A DNA stretch of 16,502 nucleotides from contig NZ_JAFREL010000055.1 in the NCBI RefSeq assembly GCF_017377655.1, positions 1-16,502 on the forward strand, in the 5' to 3' direction. Shown in pieces: positions 13,699 through 16,502 of the stretch (its first letter is position 1; each line of letters begins with the position of its first letter). The translations under genes and the position numbers were made by a program. The notes below the pieces were generated by a model, which ran no database searches, was not told the DNA's origin, and saw only the letters and a list, made by a program, of their open reading frames with translations. The stretch is from Candidatus Enterococcus ferrettii (lineage in GTDB: Bacteria > Bacillota > Bacilli > Lactobacillales > Enterococcaceae).

Positions 13699-13794
13699 GT
13701 CAGCATCACTCCTTTCTTAGAGTTCAGCCACCGCCAGAAACACTGCTATGTGAGGCATCACCTCCCCTACGACACTCATGGTTAGGTGAGGGAC

Positions 13795-14469
13795 TTAGCG
13801 TTTTTTCTTTTTCCCTTTTTTCTTCTTGGTTTCATGAAAGGCTCGAACTCGATCTACTTGTGCCTTTCGCGAATTCACAGGCTTATGGACTGTGAGACTG
13901 TCGGTTGTAGGCGAGACAGACTCATTGGTTAGAGCCTCTAACTGCTGTGCTGAGTTGCTTGATATAAGATTCGTTTTCTTAGTTTTTTCAGCAATAGCTG
14001 CTAGAGCTTCGGGTTTAACAGAAGTAGCTGATGCGTTAAATTTTTGTTCCAGTGGGTTCACCATTTTTGTTGCTGGAACTGCGGCTTTCACAGCTTTTGA
14101 TGTGACAACTTCTTCTTGTGCTACTGCTTCTATTGTAATTTCTTCTTCATTTACGGCTGGTGTTACTGAGACTTGGGGTGCTTCTTCAGCTACAATATGA
14201 GCTGAAAAGATATTGTTCGGATCAGCGACATAAGCTTCTGGTGTTGGCTTTGATAGATCAAAAATCGGTGTTTCAATAGTTTCAACGAATTTCGCAGAAA
14301 CGACCTTAGTGAATTGTCGTATTCCATCTTTCTGAAATAGATTTAACGTGGTGATTGTTTCTAATGCTGTTTTAATTTCCTCAGGGCTCTTCGTTGGATC
14401 TGGATCATTGTAGCCCCAGCGATGGGTTCTTCCTGCGGCATTTTCAAATACGGCTGCTAGTTTAAACAT
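13795..14469 (-). CDS. DUF2922-domain protein with long low-complexity, Lys-rich tail
   Basis: This 224-aa protein has unknown function. Residues 1-72 are a DUF2922 domain clearly paralogous to the gene at 14955-15173; shared blocks are TH-x-W-x-YN-x-PD-x-TK, LNLF-x-KDGIRQF and SA-x-FV-x-T-x-ET. Residues about 73-195 are low-complexity (Ala, Val, Glu, Thr, Pro) with no clear fold. The C-terminus ends in a strongly basic tail (K/R/G from about 212), which could bind nucleic acid, membrane or an acidic wall polymer. There is no signal peptide. The start at 14469 follows AAGGAG with about 10 bp spacing. It is the last gene of the operon beginning with DUF1659. DUF2922 proteins are normally about 70 aa, so the extension is unusual. 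Confidence 0.82.
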   Translation of the reverse strand: MFKLAAVFENAAGRTHRWGYNDPDPTKSPEEIKTALETITTLNLFQKDGIRQFTKVVSAKFVETIETPIFDLSKPTPEAYVADPNNIFSAHIVAEEAPQVSVTPAVNEEEITIEAVAQEEVVTSKAVKAAVPATKMVNPLEQKFNASATSVKPEALAAIAEKTKKTNLISSNSAQQLEALTNESVSPTTDSLTVHKPVNSRKAQVDRVRAFHETKKKKGKKKKR

Positions 14470-14514
14470 AGTTTTTTCTCTCCTTAGTTTTGTTTATCTT
14501 TATATAGTAGTTTT

Positions 14515-14898
14515 TCAGGAACTTTCTAAAGTATCCTGTTCATTTCCTTCAATAGTTGACGGGACGACTTCCATTAATTCTGTAGTGACATGTGCAGGTG
14601 GAAAACACCGAGCTGACAAGATCTCCCACTCATTTTCCTCAAAATATTCTCTAAAAAAATAGAAGTAACGGCGCAAGGCACGAGTAATCCGGTTATTAGC
14701 AAAAAGATGCTTAACTAAATCCTGCAAGAATAATTCAAAATCGGATTCGCCTAACATATGACGAACTTTCATGGCTAACAATAGTTGAATTGTCACAGAA
14801 CTATCTTGAGTTTCTTGATAGTAATGAATAATTTGTTCTTCTAGCTTGTTGCTTTTTAAATGAAACAGTTGGTATTGAGTAAATGGTTGTTCAGTCAT
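14515..14898 (-). CDS. Uncharacterised 127-aa helical protein
   Basis: I do not recognise this protein. It is predicted cytosolic and mostly helical, with an acidic C-terminal tail (EGNEQDTLESS). It has an aromatic-rich segment RRYFYFFREYFEENEWEIL at 81-99 and a single Cys at about 102, and no signal peptide or membrane segment. The start at 14898 follows AAGGAGG with 8 bp spacing. It sits between the two DUF2922 genes, 56 bp after the first and 45 bp before the second, on the same strand, so it is probably co-transcribed. The intervening hairpin at 14921-14942 may modulate expression. Confidence 0.75.
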   Translation of the reverse strand: MTEQPFTQYQLFHLKSNKLEEQIIHYYQETQDSSVTIQLLLAMKVRHMLGESDFELFLQDLVKHLFANNRITRALRRYFYFFREYFEENEWEILSARCFPPAHVTTELMEVVPSTIEGNEQDTLESS

Positions 14899-14919
14899 CG
14901 GTGATTTCCTCCTTAAAGC

Positions 14920-14943
14920 TCCCGCGGCGCTTTAGCCGCGGGG
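14920..14943 (-). other. GC-rich hairpin between DUF2922 and the 127-aa gene
   Basis: CCCGCGGC (14921-14928) and GCCGCGGG (14935-14942) form a perfect 8-bp GC stem with a 6-nt loop, extendable by a wobble pair. There is no T-run after it on the minus strand; AAGGAGG of the next gene follows. It probably acts as an attenuator, processing or stability element. Confidence 0.55.
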
Positions 14944-14954
14944 CATACTTGTGT

Positions 14955-15173
14955 TTAAAATAGTTGTGTTTCTTTAGTAGTAACGAATTCTGCACTTTCC
15001 ACTGAGAAGAACTGGCGGATGCCATCCTTCTTGAAGAGGTTTAGAGCAGTTAGTTCTTCTAAGCTTGCTTTGACTTCTGCTGGAGTCTTAGTAGTATCCG
15101 GTTCGTTATAGCTCCAGGTGTGCGTTTTGTCCGCTTCGGTTTTGAAGCGAGCGATTAGTTTTGTTTCGGGCAT
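14955..15173 (-). CDS. DUF2922 family protein
   Basis: This 72-aa protein starts at ATG 15173 (MPETKLIARFKTEADKTHTW), preceded by AAAGGAGG with 5 bp spacing; the frame is open further upstream but without a site. The composition and order match DUF2922 small proteins: an N-terminal beta-rich half with a Lys-Leu-x-x-x-Phe-x-T opening, then the P-x-E-V-K-x-x-L-E helix and an LNLF-x-KDG-I block. It follows the DUF1659 gene by 16 bp, the usual genomic partner. No biochemical role is established to my knowledge. A closely related copy is fused to a long tail at 13795-14469. Confidence 0.85.
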   Translation of the reverse strand: MPETKLIARFKTEADKTHTWSYNEPDTTKTPAEVKASLEELTALNLFKKDGIRQFFSVESAEFVTTKETQLF

Positions 15174-15189
15174 AGCTTCCTCCTTTGAT

Positions 15190-15396
15190 CTATTTAGTAA
15201 CTCGTGTTTGGTTGGTAACAATGATGCTGTCCAGGCTGCTGCCATCTCCTGCTAAGTCAGCCATGATTTCGCCTAACGTTGTAATGTCTGCTTCTGCTGG
15301 GTTTGTAACGATGTTGCTGAAATTCACTTTCTTTTGTTTGTCTTCGCCTGCTTGTTCGATTTGTACCTGTAATTTGGTGCCTAATTGTTGGATCAT
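15190..15396 (-). CDS. DUF1659 family protein
   Basis: This 68-aa protein starts MIQQLGTKLQVQIEQ at ATG 15396, after AGGAGG with 7 bp spacing. The frame is open upstream to 15540, but that part would translate through the ribosome binding site and shows no family similarity. The pattern of a T-K-L-Q-V start, K-x-x-x-F-S-N-I in the middle and a final helix is that of DUF1659, a family usually encoded next to DUF2922. Function unknown. It is the first gene of the four-gene minus-strand operon downstream of the ComK-like regulator. Confidence 0.85.
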   Translation of the reverse strand: MIQQLGTKLQVQIEQAGEDKQKKVNFSNIVTNPAEADITTLGEIMADLAGDGSSLDSIIVTNQTRVTK

Positions 15397-15543
15397 TTGG
15401 GTTCCTCCTATGAGATAATTTTTTTGTTCCGGCCGGTGACTAAACAATAAACCAAAGGAATAAAAAAACAAACTAACAAAGTTGCCGAAAACCATAGAAA
15501 GTTTCCAGTCTCGTTTGCCATAATGTTGATTTAATCGCACAGT

Positions 15544-15585
15544 AAAATTTACTTTTGGAAAATTTCTATCCCTTTTGGAAACTTT
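15544..15585 (-). promoter_or_regulatory. Candidate ComK-like binding region with tandem 14-bp repeats
   Basis: Upstream of the DUF1659 operon, CTTTTGGAAAATTT (15552-15565) and CTTTTGGAAACTTT (15572-15585) are direct repeats with a 20-bp period, about two helical turns. Overlapping the first is AAAATTTACTTTT (15544-15556), a perfect AAAA-N5-TTTT box, the half-site form bound by B. subtilis ComK. The site is 150-190 bp before the DUF1659 start and downstream of the ComK-like gene's terminator. Use by that regulator is inference. No clear -10/-35 pair was found. Confidence 0.5.
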
Positions 15586-15710
15586 GACCTCTTCATCGAA
15601 TAAGTGTTAAAAGCTGTTACAAAGCCATTTCCATTTTTTAGGACTCTCCGACTAGAGTTAAAATAACGTTTGAGGGATTTCCGTTTCTTTACCTATCCAA
15701 AAAAGGAAGG

Positions 15711-15747
15711 AAAAAGCACCCATCCTAACCTTTGTTAGAATGAGTGC
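15711..15747 (-). terminator. Terminator of the ComK-like gene
   Basis: On the minus strand GCACTCATTCTAAC pairs with GTTAGGATGGGTGC (two wobble pairs, 4-nt loop), followed by TTTTTCC. It begins 9 bp after the ComK-like stop codon, so the DUF1659 operon needs its own promoter. Confidence 0.85.
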
Positions 15748-15756
15748 ATCACTTAG

Positions 15757-16425
15757 TTACTCTATTTCCGGAAATTCACCTTCAAGAGATTGATACCAAA
15801 GCAAATGTTCCTCCAGTTTATATTGTCTAGAAAATTCACCAGGCGTTAACAGCCATTCCTGCAGCAGCTTTTGCTTAACTAATGTCCGACCAAATGGTGT
15901 GGCGGGAATCATTACGTAACTCAACGGATGTCCTTCAGATCTCATAAAGGTGGAATAATCCTGACGATAGGTAGCCAATGAATAAATCGCCTTATTAGTC
16001 AAAGCAACCAAGGATTTCCTAACAATAGGTAACTTCAAGGAGAGTCCGTTGGTTAACGTTATAGTAGTGTACCCACTATCTTCAGCCACTTGAAAAATGG
16101 TTAAGGGATTCAACCATGTAGATATCTCTGGCTTGGTAATAGGAAACAATACAAAGTGGGCGTTCACAATGGGTACCTTTTTCGAAGGCAAGCCCTCTAA
16201 CGATTGACAGGTCCGACGCATCAACTGATAATCCATCAAGCGATGAGTGGCAAAGAACTTCTCAATCATTTTTAATGGTCCTTCAGTAGCCAAGTAAGGT
16301 AAATCATCTTGTAAAACGAAGGTGCCTTTCTCTCCCGGAATAGGGCACACTAAGTGAATCTCCTTCATATTCAAATAATTGAACACAGGAGCTGTGTCTA
16401 AGAAATATTCCCAATCATCTGACAT
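15757..16425 (-). CDS. ComK-like competence/transcription factor family protein
   Basis: This protein of about 222 aa resembles ComK, the AT-minor-groove-binding master regulator of competence in Bacillus. The match is in the middle: KKVPIV, then FPITKPE..STWLNP, TITLTNGLSLKLPIVRKSL, and a following Q/K-aided helix. This parallels ComK KPPIMV, FPTLSS..CGWIS, VTFSNGKTMELPISYNSF. An N-terminal FxYLNMKEIHLV parallels FYVNMKPLQIV. It has a longer, diverged C-terminus than ComK (192 aa). I start at ATG 16425, after GGGAG with about 5-7 bp spacing, but the frame stays open to the right edge, so a start outside the window is possible. It sits directly upstream of the DUF1659/DUF2922 operon, whose leader carries AAAA-N5-TTTT and tandem repeats. 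Regulation of that operon is a reasonable inference; a role in DNA uptake is not shown. Confidence 0.72.
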   Translation of the reverse strand: MSDDWEYFLDTAPVFNYLNMKEIHLVCPIPGEKGTFVLQDDLPYLATEGPLKMIEKFFATHRLMDYQLMRRTCQSLEGLPSKKVPIVNAHFVLFPITKPEISTWLNPLTIFQVAEDSGYTTITLTNGLSLKLPIVRKSLVALTNKAIYSLATYRQDYSTFMRSEGHPLSYVMIPATPFGRTLVKQKLLQEWLLTPGEFSRQYKLEEHLLWYQSLEGEFPEIE

Positions 16426-16502
16426 TTCTTCTCCCAACACTTTTCCCTCAAATACACGCTTCTTACTTATGACAATCACTCCGATCAACAGGTATGTAGT
16501 GC

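Noticed and set aside
13717..13779. Minus-strand 20-codon frame (MSVVGEVMPHIAVFLAVAEL) before the toxin leader
   Set aside because: Its internal ATG follows GGGGAGG too closely and the first ATG lacks a site. It is hydrophobic and near the toxin, so worth remembering, but unsupported as a gene.
15397..15540. N-terminal extension of the DUF1659 gene to ATG 15540
   Set aside because: It would place about 48 extra residues before the family domain and translate through the AGGAGG site of the 15396 start.

Overview
The window looks like chromosomal or large-plasmid DNA from a low-GC Gram-positive coccus, most likely Enterococcus. Supporting signs are AT-rich intergenic DNA, strong AGGAGG-type ribosome binding sites, TTGACA/TATAAT promoters, an LPXTG wall-anchored protein, a holin-like peptide toxin and a ComK-like regulator. 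I cannot name the species. Where the longest reading frame lacks a ribosome binding site, I have moved the start to the codon that has one.

Layout, left to right. (1) 93-1781: a secreted LPXTG surface protein with a 13-copy TTEPS stalk, followed by a terminator. (2) 2014-6984: an imino-acid (proline-like) metabolism locus. A LysR-type regulator is transcribed leftward. Facing it is a four-gene operon: an ornithine-cyclodeaminase/mu-crystallin-family reductase, an MFS transporter, a PptA-like 4-OT tautomerase, and a proline-racemase-superfamily enzyme with a Ser/Cys active-site pair. Together they suggest import of a (hydroxy)proline-like compound, dehydration or epimerisation, tautomerisation, and reduction of the cyclic imine to an amino acid. 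(3) 7362-9445: an orphan membrane protein with a CPBP-like motif, then an alpha/alpha-toroid (prenyltransferase/squalene-cyclase-like) protein. The toroid gene is bracketed by two inverted copies of a terminator-like repeat. (4) 9866-12221: a P1B metal ATPase with no N-terminal metal-binding domain. It is preceded by a CsoR-type operator and faces a convergent CsoR-family repressor that lacks all three canonical copper ligands. (5) 12350-13060: a candidate small RNA and a decayed group II intron reverse transcriptase. (6) 13240-13800: a compact type I toxin-antitoxin-like locus with a 26-aa holin-like toxin on the minus strand and a convergent antisense RNA on the plus strand. (7) 13795-16502, minus strand: a ComK-like regulator, then an operon of DUF1659, DUF2922, an unknown 127-aa protein and a second DUF2922 domain carrying a long low-complexity, lysine-tailed extension. 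Tandem 14-bp repeats and an AAAA-N5-TTTT box lie between the regulator and the operon.

The least conventional parts are the ComK/DUF1659/DUF2922 locus, the toxin-antisense locus beside it, the ligand-less CsoR protein paired with a good CsoR operator, and the tautomerase-containing imino-acid operon. All functional assignments rest on reading the sequence and recalled family knowledge; no database search was run.
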